The notes: generated by a model not told the origin, from the letters alone. A stretch of 64,000 bases of DNA from Paenibacillus glycinis (GCF_009909185.1 NZ_JAAAMV010000022.1:1-64000); one strand, 5' to 3'; counted from the first letter of the stretch, positions 51,185 through 60,787 are shown. Translations and numbers: made by a program.

Positions 51185-51919
51185 ATGTCTCAACAAATTT
51201 ATGTCATTAACGCATCGCTAGCGGTTCTGCTGCTTCTGCTTGCACTGTGCGCAGGGTTCGTGTCGGGGTGCCTCGCATTCCGCAAAACCGAGGAGTCCCT
51301 GCAGCGGACCTCCATCGTAACGCTCGCCCTGCTCGGCGCCATGACGCTGATCTCGATCGGAAAAGTGACCATGCTCATCGCGACGTATTCCTACCGCAGC
51401 TGGTTCGTGCTGGATTCGGCGCTGCTGTTCTTATCGCTGATCATGGCGCCTACGGCCGCGATCGCCGTATTCTCCCTGCCGAGACTGCTTCAGCTCGCCA
51501 AGCTTCGGCCCAGGGAAACGGAGTCGGCGGTGAGCCGCACGAAACGCCGGGCAGCCTCGGAGGTTAGACTGGTCGTACCGATCCAAGTGCTGGTGATCGA
51601 AGCGCTGCTCTATGCCGCCATCAACGTCTTCCCGCTCGGCATGGAACTGCGGATGCAGATTCTCGTCATCGGGCTGCTGGTATTGATGTCGCCTGCACTG
51701 CTCATCTGGCGGCAATCCATCCGTCACCGACGCATCCATCGGGATGACGGCACGTCGATGATCCATTTCATCAACCGGGTCGTCTTCATCACGATGGCGT
51801 TCATGCTGCTCGCATTTGGCATTATTCATACGATGAAAAACGCAAAGACGCTCCGCACGGATGCGGAGCGCAATGAAATGCTTCAAATCTCGTTCTCGCC
51901 GGCCTTCTCGGGCAAATGA
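51185..51919 (+). CDS. Six-span membrane protein of unknown function
   Basis: A 244-residue integral membrane protein with hydrophobic segments at about 8-30, 44-66, 77-100, 128-147, 154-173 and 193-215, and basic loops (KLRPRETESAVSRTKRRAAS between the third and fourth). No known domain is recognised. GAGGGG lies a little upstream of the ATG. It is convergent with the gamma-glutamylcyclotransferase-like gene, ten bases apart, and has an unusually long leader region. Confidence 0.7.
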   Translation: MSQQIYVINASLAVLLLLLALCAGFVSGCLAFRKTEESLQRTSIVTLALLGAMTLISIGKVTMLIATYSYRSWFVLDSALLFLSLIMAPTAAIAVFSLPRLLQLAKLRPRETESAVSRTKRRAASEVRLVVPIQVLVIEALLYAAINVFPLGMELRMQILVIGLLVLMSPALLIWRQSIRHRRIHRDDGTSMIHFINRVVFITMAFMLLAFGIIHTMKNAKTLRTDAERNEMLQISFSPAFSGK

Positions 51920-51929
51920 ACGCCAGCTC

Positions 51930-52355
51930 TTATTCGTATTCCTTCTTCCCTCTGCGGGCCAAGTAGTCCGGCCAATACGTTTCCTCGATGGCCGGACAGC
52001 CTCGCGGGCTTTCCCAAACGTACACCCAACCGCGATATTCCGAAGCTTCCAAATCCTCGGCCCACACGCGATCGTAATCGTTCTCTTCTTCGATGCCGAC
52101 AAACTGTTCCAGCTCATCCATTTCCCGCAATCCGCGTTCATCGACCGTTATCCACAGCCCGCATACGCTGGCACCCTTCGCCTGTGCTTCGGCATCCCGA
52201 ACCAAGGCGGGATACGGACCGTAATCGACAAGCCTGCCCGCGATGACGCCCGGCTGCGTCAGCCGGATGTACGGGGCCGCGACATGATGATTGCCGTGAC
52301 CCGGAAGCAGCGAACCGTAAATGAAAACAGCAAACGTCTTTTCCGGCATCGGCAT
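51930..52355 (-). CDS. Gamma-glutamylcyclotransferase-like (AIG2/GGCT) protein
   Basis: A 141-residue protein. VFIYGSLLPGHGNHHVAAPY (about 10-29) holds the family YGSL motif that binds the substrate, and the probable catalytic Glu is in LREMDELEQFVG. GGCT-like enzymes release 5-oxoproline from gamma-glutamyl amines; the substrate here is unknown. Two ATGs (52355 and 52349) fit the GGGAG ribosome site. The gene starts 20 bases after the GGDEF-EAL stop and may share its transcript. Confidence 0.85.
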   Translation of the reverse strand: MPMPEKTFAVFIYGSLLPGHGNHHVAAPYIRLTQPGVIAGRLVDYGPYPALVRDAEAQAKGASVCGLWITVDERGLREMDELEQFVGIEEENDYDRVWAEDLEASEYRGWVYVWESPRGCPAIEETYWPDYLARRGKKEYE

Positions 52356-52375
52356 CGGACTCCCTCGGCTATCGG

Positions 52376-54505
52376 TTAAGCGGTCTGGCTGCGATGCCGG
52401 AACCAATTCTCGAACAAATTGGCCGGGATCGGCTGCGTATAATAATAACCTTGCGCTTCTTCGCAGTCGCGTTCGCGCAGGAACTGGATTTGTTCGTCGT
52501 TTTCGACGCCCTCGGCCGTTACCTTCAGCTTTAGATTTTTGGCCATGGTCGTAATCGTGGATACGATGGCCGCATCGCTGGCGTCCCGCGTCAAATCGTT
52601 CACGAAGCAGCGATCGATCTTCAGCTTGTCGATCGGGAACCGTTTGAGCGAGCTCAGCGAGCTGTAGCCCGTGCCGAAATCATCGATGCTGATCTGCACG
52701 CCAAGCTCTTTCAGACTGGAGAGGGTATCGGCCGCGAATTCCACGTCGCTCGTCATGCTTTCCGTGATCTCGAGCTCCAGGTATTGCGGCGGCATGCCCG
52801 ACTGCTGCAGGATGGCTTTGATCCGGTCCGCCAATTGATGCTGCCGAAATTGGCGCATCGACAGATTGACCGACATCATCATCGGCGGGAGCCCGGCATC
52901 CTGCCAAGCCTTGTTTTGCCGGCAAGCGGCGCCGAGCACCCACTCCCCAAGCTGCAAGATAAGCCCGTTCTCTTCCGTCAGCGGAATGAATTCGCCCGGC
53001 GGCAGCAAGCCCCGCTTCGGATGATGCCAGCGCACCAAGGCTTCGACGCCGACCACTTTATTGCTGGTCAGATTCACGAGCGGCTGATAAGCCAGCGCGA
53101 ACTGTTCCTCGTCGATGGCGCGGCGCAGGTCGCTTTCCAGGCGAAGCCGGTCATGCGCCTTGCGGTTCATCTCCGGCTCGTAGCTGGAATATTCGTTGCG
53201 GTGCGCTTTCGCCGAATAGAGCGCGGTATCCGCGTTCTTCAGCAGCACGTCGACGCTTTCCCCATCCTGCGGGTAGAAGGAGATGCCGAGGCTGATCGTG
53301 ATATGGTACTCCGCCTCGTCCAGCACGAACGGAGCGTCGAACAACCCCATGAGCTGCTTCGCCTGATGCTCGATTCGGTCCGTTTCCGCATCCATATCCG
53401 GCACGAGCATGACGAATTCGTCGCCGCCCATCCGGTAGACGCGTTTGGACGGATCCGCCGCTCGTCGCAGCCGGTCCGATACGGCCTGCAGCATCCGGTC
53501 GCCGAAGGAATGCCCCAGCGCGTCGTTGATCGTTTTGAACCGGTCGATATCGAAGAGGAACACCGCGACCCGGCTGCCGCTCTGCTGCGCGCGCTGCAGC
53601 TCGTCGTTGAGCTGCTCCTTCAGCAGCCGGCGGTTGGACAACCCGGTCAGCTCGTCGTGGAACGCGAGAAAATTAATCCGGCTTTCCGTGCGCTTGTATT
53701 GTTGGTACGGTTCCTCGATCGTGACGTAGTAGATGCCCTTCATCAGAAAATAAATGCCCGCCAGCTTGTAAACATGCGCGATCAGCATATCGCTGTCGTG
53801 CTGGTTGGCGCTCAGCAGGAACTGCACGTCCGCTACGGTGAAGAATACGAGCGACTGAATCATCGTGAGCAGCGCCTGCGGCCTTTCGTTGCGGTTGCGG
53901 TAAAGCACCGAAGCGATCGTGCCGAGATACGCGAACGCGATCAGGGAGCGCGTCTCGAAACGGAACAGCTCCGCGGCATGGCCGACGAAGATGGAAGACG
54001 GCGCAACGGAGAGATCCGCCAAATAAAAGTAGAGGACGGACACGAGGCAGGCGAGGCCGATGGCGGTCAGGAATGCGGGCAGCCGGCGGCTTGCCGGAAC
54101 CGGCTCGTCGTTCTTGCGGAAGATCAGGAACAGGCCGATGGATCCGGCCGTCTGGGCAGTCTCCGCGAAGAGCTGCGACAACGACGTGTCGCCGATCAGC
54201 CGGTAAAACGGCATCCCTTCCGCGGTCAGGACGTGCAGCAGGTCGAACAAGCCGACCGCGCCGAACAACGCGGCCGTGTACAGGCGGTGTTTCGATAGCG
54301 AGTTGACGAAAAACAGCCAGCCCAGCACAAGCATCGTAAAGCTCGCGGCAAAGCCGAACAGTTCCATGCCGGAATGAAGAAACAAGTAAGCGCGCTCCGG
54401 TATCGGCCAATACAGCCCGCGATGCAGCAATCGCAAGAGAACAAAGCTAATAATGGCGGCGAGTGCGATTCCGATCGTTATTTTTTCCGCCCGTTTTATT
54501 GACAT
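52376..54505 (-). CDS. Membrane GGDEF-EAL cyclic-di-GMP protein
   Basis: A 709-residue protein. About eight membrane spans in residues 1-250 resemble a MASE3-type sensor. The diguanylate cyclase domain (about 265-430) has an intact RMGGDEF active site and the FDIDRFKTINDALGH metal site. The phosphodiesterase domain (about 445-700) has VEALVRWHHPKRG, NLSMRQF, LEITES, IDDFGTGYSSL and AEGVE, so the EAL catalytic residues appear intact. It may make or break c-di-GMP. The ATG at 54505 has GGAGG five bases upstream. Confidence 0.93.
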   Translation of the reverse strand: MSIKRAEKITIGIALAAIISFVLLRLLHRGLYWPIPERAYLFLHSGMELFGFAASFTMLVLGWLFFVNSLSKHRLYTAALFGAVGLFDLLHVLTAEGMPFYRLIGDTSLSQLFAETAQTAGSIGLFLIFRKNDEPVPASRRLPAFLTAIGLACLVSVLYFYLADLSVAPSSIFVGHAAELFRFETRSLIAFAYLGTIASVLYRNRNERPQALLTMIQSLVFFTVADVQFLLSANQHDSDMLIAHVYKLAGIYFLMKGIYYVTIEEPYQQYKRTESRINFLAFHDELTGLSNRRLLKEQLNDELQRAQQSGSRVAVFLFDIDRFKTINDALGHSFGDRMLQAVSDRLRRAADPSKRVYRMGGDEFVMLVPDMDAETDRIEHQAKQLMGLFDAPFVLDEAEYHITISLGISFYPQDGESVDVLLKNADTALYSAKAHRNEYSSYEPEMNRKAHDRLRLESDLRRAIDEEQFALAYQPLVNLTSNKVVGVEALVRWHHPKRGLLPPGEFIPLTEENGLILQLGEWVLGAACRQNKAWQDAGLPPMMMSVNLSMRQFRQHQLADRIKAILQQSGMPPQYLELEITESMTSDVEFAADTLSSLKELGVQISIDDFGTGYSSLSSLKRFPIDKLKIDRCFVNDLTRDASDAAIVSTITTMAKNLKLKVTAEGVENDEQIQFLRERDCEEAQGYYYTQPIPANLFENWFRHRSQTA

Positions 54506-54631
54506 GATGTCCTCCTTCAACGAGTTAACCGATGATACATGCATGCGCTATTTCTGATCGGGTAAGACGATGAATCGCCGTTCATGAGAAAATGTCGTTA
54601 TCGGATATATCGGTATTCGCGGCTCCTTTCT

Positions 54632-55012
54632 TTATCGTTCGGGAGCAGGTGTGACGCTTATGTAAGGCCGAGGCGGCGGCCGGCGGCTCCAGTCCCGCCC
54701 GAAGCCGAGATGAAGCCGCCGTGCCTGCGCCAGGGTAACTTCCGTGAAGGTGTCGCAGTCCCGCGGATCGCGCTGCGCTGGCAGGCGGATCGACACGGTC
54801 GACAGGTCAAACGCGGGGCAACCGCGCGGAAGAGGAGAATAACCGCTGCGGCGTATGTCTATATTCTCTAATATTATCCATTTTTCGACAGATTGGCGCC
54901 AAATTGGAAGATCCTGCTGTTTGAAGCGAATCCCTTCTAGTTTGTACCATTCCGTGTCACTTGTCCAGCCTCTTTCTAAAGCTTCGCTAAAACTTTTTTT
55001 CGACAAAATCAC
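54632..55012 (-). CDS. Hypothetical protein, doubtful
   Basis: A 126-residue ORF (GTG at 55012) that starts five bases after the VWA gene stop. The first half is AT-rich and protein-like (KKSFSEALERGWTSDTEWYK), while the second half is GC-rich and Arg/Pro-rich, so a composition break occurs near 54840. No ribosome site or family is recognised. It may be a decayed or fused remnant. Without it, 54506-55017 would be an empty 512-base gap. Confidence 0.35.
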   Translation of the reverse strand: MILSKKSFSEALERGWTSDTEWYKLEGIRFKQQDLPIWRQSVEKWIILENIDIRRSGYSPLPRGCPAFDLSTVSIRLPAQRDPRDCDTFTEVTLAQARRLHLGFGRDWSRRPPPRPYISVTPAPER

Positions 55013-55017
55013 CGCCG

Positions 55018-56409
55018 TTACGCGGCATAACGGTTGATGACCTCGACGAGCAAATCGTTCAGCGCCTTGACCTCGTATTCGCCGACGGCCGGCTCCAGAT
55101 GATCGTTGCCGATTCCGCTGTGATCCGTAAGGAATAAATAAGTGCCTCCCGTGGCCGATGCGATGAAACGCATCAAATATTCCGTATTCACGTCGACGCC
55201 GCTGGAAGCGATCGGAACGATCCGAATGCCCTCCGCGGCCGCTTCTTCCGTCAACGCCTGAATTCGCTTCGTGACCTTGCGATCATGATGCGGCGGCGCG
55301 TCCATCACGAGGAACAGCAGCCTTGCGCGCGCTTCGTCGCTCCAGTCGTGCTTCTCGATCGCATTGGCCAGCGCTTCGTCCACGGCCTCCGGAAAGTCCC
55401 CGCCGCCCGCGGCATCCTGCTCCGCCAGCTGGTCCTCCACCTTCTCGATATCGCCGGTGAACGGGAAGGCTCTGACGACATATTCGTCGTTACGGTCGCG
55501 ATAGAAGTTCGCGCTCACGCGGATGCCGAGCTGCTGCCCGTTGTCCCGGTCCACGCGCTTCACGACGTCCTTCAGCTCCGTCTTCAAATAATCGAGCTCA
55601 TCCTTCATCGAGCCCGTCGTATCGACCAACAGCATCAGGTCGAGCGCGTCGGCCGCTTTGACGGGCTTCTCCAACTCGACCTTCAGCGCCTCCCCGCGCG
55701 GGACAGGGACGTTCTCGAACCGTTTCGTCTGCCCGCCGAACGTCACGGCGATCCCGTACTTCTCCTGCGCGCCCTGCTCGTCGAACATGCCGGCGTACGC
55801 GTACGCGACGCCCTTATTGTCGGTGCGCGCCTCCCAGACCGTCTCCCCGTCCCCGCCGGACAGCGTGACGGTCGCATCCGACACGGGCTTGCCGCCGGCC
55901 GTTACGTCGACCTCCAAGCGGTTCTGCGGAAACATCGACCAGTACGACTGGTTATCCCGGCCTTCGCCGCTCTCCAGCAAGCGTACCCAGGCCTTCCAAG
56001 CGATCGCGTCGTCCCATTCGCCCGCGGTCAGCTGGCCAGGCTTGGAATCGTCGTATTGGGAGGCTTCCCCTTTCTCCGGCACCGCCGGCGAATCGCCGCG
56101 GTCGTCTGCCGCGGGCTCGTGCGCGTCGGACGAGTCGCCCGTGCCCCCGTCATCGCGCGTGCCCGTATCCGCGTTCGAATGCGATGACGAGTCCTTGCCG
56201 GAATTCGCGTTCGAACCGCCATTCGTCGCGGCGTCGTCAGTAGCCGCGGAATTGCCCGTGTTCGCCGCGTCGTTATTCGAGTTCGAGCTGCATCCTCCGA
56301 GTACCAGCGCGAGTCCGATCAGCGCCGCGGCTGACATCTTCAGCGCTCCCTTCTTTCTTGCCCCGGCTTCGTCTTTTCTGTTTGTTCGCGAGTTGCGTTC
56401 GTCGACCAT
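55018..56409 (-). CDS. Lipoprotein with von Willebrand factor A domain
   Basis: A 463-residue exported protein. A basic N-terminus and hydrophobic segment end in the lipobox LGGC with Cys40. A disordered Asn/Ser/Asp/Gly-rich linker (about 41-115) follows, then a beta domain (about 150-250), and a VWA domain (about 255-460). The metal-ion site starts with LLVDTTGSMKDE, a variant of DXSXS with Thr in the second position. Lipoprotein VWA modules usually bind surface ligands. Ligand unknown. It is followed by a doubtful small ORF. Confidence 0.85.
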   Translation of the reverse strand: MVDERNSRTNRKDEAGARKKGALKMSAAALIGLALVLGGCSSNSNNDAANTGNSAATDDAATNGGSNANSGKDSSSHSNADTGTRDDGGTGDSSDAHEPAADDRGDSPAVPEKGEASQYDDSKPGQLTAGEWDDAIAWKAWVRLLESGEGRDNQSYWSMFPQNRLEVDVTAGGKPVSDATVTLSGGDGETVWEARTDNKGVAYAYAGMFDEQGAQEKYGIAVTFGGQTKRFENVPVPRGEALKVELEKPVKAADALDLMLLVDTTGSMKDELDYLKTELKDVVKRVDRDNGQQLGIRVSANFYRDRNDEYVVRAFPFTGDIEKVEDQLAEQDAAGGGDFPEAVDEALANAIEKHDWSDEARARLLFLVMDAPPHHDRKVTKRIQALTEEAAAEGIRIVPIASSGVDVNTEYLMRFIASATGGTYLFLTDHSGIGNDHLEPAVGEYEVKALNDLLVEVINRYAA

Positions 56410-56597
56410 TTCCGATTCCCCCTTTAATCTGCTTGGACAGCCAATATTTGTAAGACCGCCTCAATCCATTGACGAAGTTCGGCGGCCATTTGTTGCAATC
56501 CCGTTAAGCCCGCATTACAATTGGGGAATACGTTTTTTCCGCGAATATTCGCGCCATGCGCGCAATCAAAACAACCCGAAGAAGGCGATTGGCCCGC

Positions 56598-56969
56598 ATG
56601 CCCGCATCGGGCGGGAAATGCAGCCCCTCGCTCGCGTTTCTTCCAAAGAAGGAGGCGGCATTCGCCCTGGAAACCTATCCATTGGCAGCGTTGTCCATCG
56701 AACACGGCGATACGACGACGAATTTGTCGTTCTTGTCCGCCCGGCTCGTCGTCGTATCCGACGCCGGCTACAAGCTCTGGTACGTCGAGATCGACGGCAT
56801 GGCGCAGCGCGAGCTGCTTCGCGGGTTCAACGAAACCGACCAGATCGGCGTCGGCGTGAACGGCGTCACGGCAGGCGGGCGGCCGTTCCATGGGAGCGGC
56901 TATTTTCACCCCAACGAGCAGCACCATGCGGCGGCAATCCGCGGCGACGGCGAGCTGCCCGGGTTCTAA
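56598..56969 (+). CDS. Hypothetical protein, unknown family
   Basis: A 123-residue frame (in-frame ATG also at 56556). The C-terminal two thirds look like a genuine small domain: LSFLSARLVVVSDAGYKLWY, VEIDGMAQRELLRGFNETDQ and GSGYFHPNEQHHAAAI. GGAGG at about 56651-56655 would fit a later non-ATG start, so the N-terminus is uncertain. The opposite strand is open over the same region but reads like a shadow. A strong bidirectional terminator follows the stop. Confidence 0.5.
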   Translation: MPASGGKCSPSLAFLPKKEAAFALETYPLAALSIEHGDTTTNLSFLSARLVVVSDAGYKLWYVEIDGMAQRELLRGFNETDQIGVGVNGVTAGGRPFHGSGYFHPNEQHHAAAIRGDGELPGF

Positions 56970-56997
56970 CAGCGCCGTTCCGCCGAAAATTGCAAGC

Positions 56998-57048
56998 AAA
57001 AAACAGCTCCGGCTCGTTCCCAGAAGGAACGAGGCCGGAGCTGTTTTT
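56998..57048. terminator. Bidirectional terminator between the hypothetical and TetR genes
   Basis: ACAGCTCCGGC and GCCGGAGCTGT with a CTCGTTCC/GGAACGAG extension form a long hairpin, with A-run and T-run on opposite sides. It serves the rightward hypothetical gene and the leftward tetR gene. Confidence 0.9.
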
Positions 57049-57078
57049 GATGGCGGCGATAAGCGGTGAACGCGTCGG

Positions 57079-57660
57079 TCATTGCGGGGCGATGCCTTTG
57101 AAGAAGAGCTCGAAGGTCATCGTCATGCGGGTGTCGAGCGGCTCGTCCCCCGTTTCCATCGACCAGATGATGAGCGTGCCGAAGTACGATTGGAACGCCT
57201 GCTGCGCCAGCATCTCCGCCGGCATGTCCTTGCGGATCTCCCCGTTCTCCTGAGCCCGGTGCACGAGCGGCAGCACCGCTTCGGACAAATCCGCCAGCAG
57301 CTTGTTATGGGCGGCGAGCGCCGCGTCCGTGCCCAGCATGGCCTGGAAAAGCGCGCGCGTCAACGACTTGTTCATTTCGAAGCGCTTCACGAGCTCGAAG
57401 ATCAGCAGCTGCAGCCGGGGAACGAGCGGACCCGGGGTGCCTTTCAGCTTCTCCACCTCGCTCATGGCAAATACGCCCTGAAGCTCGCATAGGAGATCGT
57501 CTTTGGAAGAAAAATAGTTGAAAAACGTGCCTTTGGCAACGCCGGCCAGCTTGGCGATCGCTTCGACCGTCGTGGATTCGTAGCCGTGCTCCGCAAACAA
57601 GGCCAGCGCCGATTCTTTGATTCGCAGGCGCGTCTGTTCTTTCTTAAGCTCGCGGTTCAT
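57079..57660 (-). CDS. TetR-family repressor of the MMPL exporter
   Basis: A 193-residue regulator. The N-terminal helix-turn-helix (about 10-55) reads RIKESALALFAEHGYESTTV, EAIAKLAGVAKGTFFNYFSS and KDDLL, typical of TetR. The C-terminal helical domain should bind the inducer. The ATG at 57660 has GGAGG eight bases upstream. It is divergent from an MMPL transporter gene, with two operator-like palindromes between them, so it probably represses both itself and the exporter. Confidence 0.92.
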   Translation of the reverse strand: MNRELKKEQTRLRIKESALALFAEHGYESTTVEAIAKLAGVAKGTFFNYFSSKDDLLCELQGVFAMSEVEKLKGTPGPLVPRLQLLIFELVKRFEMNKSLTRALFQAMLGTDAALAAHNKLLADLSEAVLPLVHRAQENGEIRKDMPAEMLAQQAFQSYFGTLIIWSMETGDEPLDTRMTMTFELFFKGIAPQ

Positions 57661-57731
57661 GTTGAGGTCCTCCGTCGTGAGCCGTTCTGATATGCCCATT
57701 GTAGCATAGCGGCCGAATGCCGTAAAACAAT

Positions 57732-57750
57732 AAATGACCAACGGTCATTT
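57732..57750. promoter_or_regulatory. TetR operator candidate 1
   Basis: AAATGACC-AAC-GGTCATTT is a perfect 8-bp inverted repeat with a 3-base centre, 72 bases upstream of tetR. Confidence 0.75.
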
Positions 57751-57843
57751 ATTTAGCAAAACCTTGATCCATTTGTGTCATCCTCTATTCCATGCATGCA
57801 TGATACCCTCTTCTAATCTATTATTCCCGATTGTGAAAAAATT

Positions 57844-57860
57844 ATGACCAACGGTTCAAT
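57844..57860. promoter_or_regulatory. TetR operator candidate 2
   Basis: ATGACC-AAC-GGTTCAAT repeats the core of operator 1 (TGACCAACGGT) and lies directly upstream of the -35 box of the MMPL gene. Confidence 0.65.
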
Positions 57861-57864
57861 AATA

Positions 57865-57894
57865 TTGACTTCGGCTTTTCCGATACGCTATAAC
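57865..57894 (+). promoter_or_regulatory. Sigma-A-like promoter of the MMPL gene
   Basis: TTGACT (57865-57870) and TATAAC (57889-57894), 18 bases apart, lie next to the second operator. Confidence 0.65.
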
Positions 57895-57931
57895 TATTCA
57901 TAGAGATTCCATGCATGAGGAGGGTTTGCTT

Positions 57932-60787
57932 ATGACAGAAAGGTTTATCCGCGGCCTCGCCCGCGCCAAATGGGCGATATTGCTGGGATGGCTCGCCATT
58001 ACCGCCGCGTCCATGCTTCTACTCCCCGACCTGGCGGCCATCGTGCGCCAGACCGAGCAGAAATTCGTGCCCGCGGATTCCGAATCCGTCGTCGCCAAGA
58101 ACCTGCTGGAGCGGATCAATCCCGAAACGACGACCAAGTCGAGCGCGATTCTGGTCTATTCCAGGGCGGGCGGCATGACGGACCGGGACCGCGCGTGGCT
58201 GAAGGCCAAAGCGGCCGAGCTTGCGGCGCTGAGCGGCAAAGACGGCTTCAAGTCGGTCCAGTCCGCATACGAGACGCCGGAGCTCGCATCCAAGTTCCGC
58301 AGCAAGGACGGCACGACCGAGATGCTCATCGTCGGCTTTACCGGGACGGACAACGACGCGATTACCCAGGATGCGGTAGACTCGCTCAACGAACGAATCA
58401 AAGGAGCGCCGGGCGGCAGCAAGGTCGAGCTGACCGGCAGCGCGCCGATCGGCAAGGATTTTCAGGAAAGCTCCTCCGAAGGTCTCCAGAAAACGGAACT
58501 GCTGACCGTCGGGCTCGTGCTGGTCATTCTCCTGATCGTCTTCCGCTCGCCGGTCGCGCCGTTCATCCCGCTCGTCACGATCGGATTGTCGCTCGTCATC
58601 ACGAGAGGGCTCGTCGCCGCGGCAACGCACTTCGGCATGCCGGTATCCTCGTTCACGGAATCGTTCCTGATCGCCGTCATGTTCGGGGCGGGAACGGATT
58701 ACTGCATCCTGCTCATCCAGCGTTTCCGAGAAGAAATGAGCCATGACGGGGACAAGGTCGAAGCGCTCGCGCGCACGGCGCGCTCCGTGGGCAAGACGGT
58801 CGCTTTCTCCGCCAGCACCGTGTTCGTCGCGTTCTTCCTGATCGGCTTCGCGCAGTTCGGCCTGTACCAATCTGCCGTAGGCGTCGCCATCGGCGTGGCC
58901 GTTACGCTCGTCGCCGCGCTGACGCTGACGCCCGCGCTGCTGCTGATCTTCGGGAAAGCCACGTTCTGGCCGACGCGGATCGCCGGCGGGCAAGGACACG
59001 GGGAATCCAGGCTATGGAGCGCCATGGCTTCGCTCGCCGCGCGCAGGCCCGTCGCGATCATCGTCGTGACGGCCATCCTGCTCGCGCCGCTGACCTTGCT
59101 TTACCATAATAAGCGCTCCTTCGACGACTTGGCCGAGATCAGTCCAAGCCACGGCTCCGTGCAGGGCTTCCGCCAAGTGGAACGCAGCTTCGGCTCCGGC
59201 GAAGTATTCCCGCTCTCGATCGCGATTACGTCTTCCGCGTCCATGCGCGATCCGGCGGCGCTGGCGGTCATGGAAACGGCAAGCGCCAACGTCGCGAAGC
59301 TGAGCGGCGTCAAGGAGGTGCGCAGCGCGGTCCGCCCGCTCGGCGCGCAGCTACCCGATCTTACGGTGTCGGATCAGTTGACCAAGACCTCCGAGGCGCT
59401 GCAGCAGCTCAAGGACGGCGTGGATAAAGTCGCCGGCGGCCTGCAGGATGCGGAGACCTCCATCTCCGGCGGGCAGGGCGACGTCGACAAGCTGACGAGC
59501 GGATTGCGGACGATGGCGTCCAAGGCGAAGGAAGCGCAGCGCGGCCTGGATCAAATCCACGGCGGCCTGCAGCAGGCTTCCAAAGGCGCGGACCGGCTGG
59601 CCGGCGGCCTCAAGCAAAGCGCCTCCGTCTCGGACTCCATGAGCGCCGACATCAAGGCGCTGCTGAAGGCCCATCCCGAGCTGTTGCGAGAAGCAGCCAT
59701 GCAGCAGCTCGTCGGCAAGCAGAAGGGGCTCTCGGACGGCTTGAAGCAGCTGCAGGGCGGCGCCGATCAGTTGACGTCCAGCTTTACGCAGCTGAATCCC
59801 GGGGTTGCCGGCGTGGCCAGCGGGCTGGGTCAGCTGGCCACGGGGCAAACGGATGCCGCCGACGGCACCGCCAAGCTCGGCAGCGGACTGACCGAGCTGA
59901 CGAACGGGCTGGATTCCGGCGCCAAAGGGCTTCGCGACGTCTCCTCCGGTCTGACGCAGGTCAAGGAGGCGGAGCAATCGATCGGGGACAGCCAGATTCC
60001 CGGCTGGAATTTGCCGGCGTCCGCGCTTGACAGCCCCGAGCTGAAACAAGCGCTGGACTACTACATCTCCAAGGACGGCAAGACCGCGAAGATCGACGTC
60101 GTGCTCGCCGTCAATCCCTACTCCGAAGAAGCGCTGCGAACCGTCGATCAAGTCCGCGAAGCGCTGCGGCACAGCCTGGGCGGCAGTTCCTTGAAGGACG
60201 CGAAGGTTTACGTATCCGGCACCTCCGCGCAGATTACGGAACTGAAGGCTATCTCCAAGAACGATTTCTTGCGAACGGGCGGGTTTGTCCTGATCGGCAT
60301 CTTCATCGTGCTCATGATCATGCTCCGTTCCATTCTGGCGCCGCTCTATCTGCTCCTGTCGCTCGTCTTCAACTTCCTCGTGACGATGGGCATCGTGGAG
60401 TTCATCTTCGTCCGATTGCTCGGCAAGGAAGGCTTGTCCTGGAGCGCGTCGTTCTTCATCTTCCTCATCATCGTGGCGCTCGGGGTGGACTACAGCATCT
60501 TCCTCATGGCGCGGTTCAAGGAAGAATACAAGCCCGGAGGCGTCCGGCTCGCCATGGCGAAAGCGATGTCCACGACCGGCGGCGTCATCGTCTCGGCGGC
60601 CATTATCATGGGCGGCACGTTCGCCGCGCTGATGATGTCGGGCGTGAACACGCTGCTCCAGATCGGCGCGGGCATCGTGATCGGCCTGATCCTGTACGCG
60701 TTCGTGTTCATGGGCCTGGTCGTGCCGGCGCTGGCGAATTTGTTTGGCGAAGCGAATTGGTATTTCTTTAGGCGCAGCAAGAAATAA
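57932..60787 (+). CDS. MMPL/RND-family exporter
   Basis: A 951-residue membrane protein with two RND-type halves. The first span is near residues 14-33, then an outer domain and spans at about 180-340. The large outer domain (about 390-760) contains repeated Gly-Leu helical motifs (LKDGVDKVAGGLQDAE, GLRTMASKAKEAQRGLDQIH) like YhgE/MMPL proteins, and a second bundle of spans is at about 775-940. YCILLIQRFREE and DYSIFLMARFKEE are the proton-relay segments typical of MMPL. Substrate may be a lipid or drug. The ATG has GGAGGG seven bases upstream. A 97-bp tandem repeat begins within its last codons. Confidence 0.92.
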   Translation: MTERFIRGLARAKWAILLGWLAITAASMLLLPDLAAIVRQTEQKFVPADSESVVAKNLLERINPETTTKSSAILVYSRAGGMTDRDRAWLKAKAAELAALSGKDGFKSVQSAYETPELASKFRSKDGTTEMLIVGFTGTDNDAITQDAVDSLNERIKGAPGGSKVELTGSAPIGKDFQESSSEGLQKTELLTVGLVLVILLIVFRSPVAPFIPLVTIGLSLVITRGLVAAATHFGMPVSSFTESFLIAVMFGAGTDYCILLIQRFREEMSHDGDKVEALARTARSVGKTVAFSASTVFVAFFLIGFAQFGLYQSAVGVAIGVAVTLVAALTLTPALLLIFGKATFWPTRIAGGQGHGESRLWSAMASLAARRPVAIIVVTAILLAPLTLLYHNKRSFDDLAEISPSHGSVQGFRQVERSFGSGEVFPLSIAITSSASMRDPAALAVMETASANVAKLSGVKEVRSAVRPLGAQLPDLTVSDQLTKTSEALQQLKDGVDKVAGGLQDAETSISGGQGDVDKLTSGLRTMASKAKEAQRGLDQIHGGLQQASKGADRLAGGLKQSASVSDSMSADIKALLKAHPELLREAAMQQLVGKQKGLSDGLKQLQGGADQLTSSFTQLNPGVAGVASGLGQLATGQTDAADGTAKLGSGLTELTNGLDSGAKGLRDVSSGLTQVKEAEQSIGDSQIPGWNLPASALDSPELKQALDYYISKDGKTAKIDVVLAVNPYSEEALRTVDQVREALRHSLGGSSLKDAKVYVSGTSAQITELKAISKNDFLRTGGFVLIGIFIVLMIMLRSILAPLYLLLSLVFNFLVTMGIVEFIFVRLLGKEGLSWSASFFIFLIIVALGVDYSIFLMARFKEEYKPGGVRLAMAKAMSTTGGVIVSAAIIMGGTFAALMMSGVNTLLQIGAGIVIGLILYAFVFMGLVVPALANLFGEANWYFFRRSKK

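Noticed and set aside
56424-56999. 191-codon minus-strand frame opposite the hypothetical gene at 56598
   Set aside because: It has no ribosome site, overlaps the terminator and the VWA promoter region, and reads like a shadow. The plus frame looks more like a folded protein.
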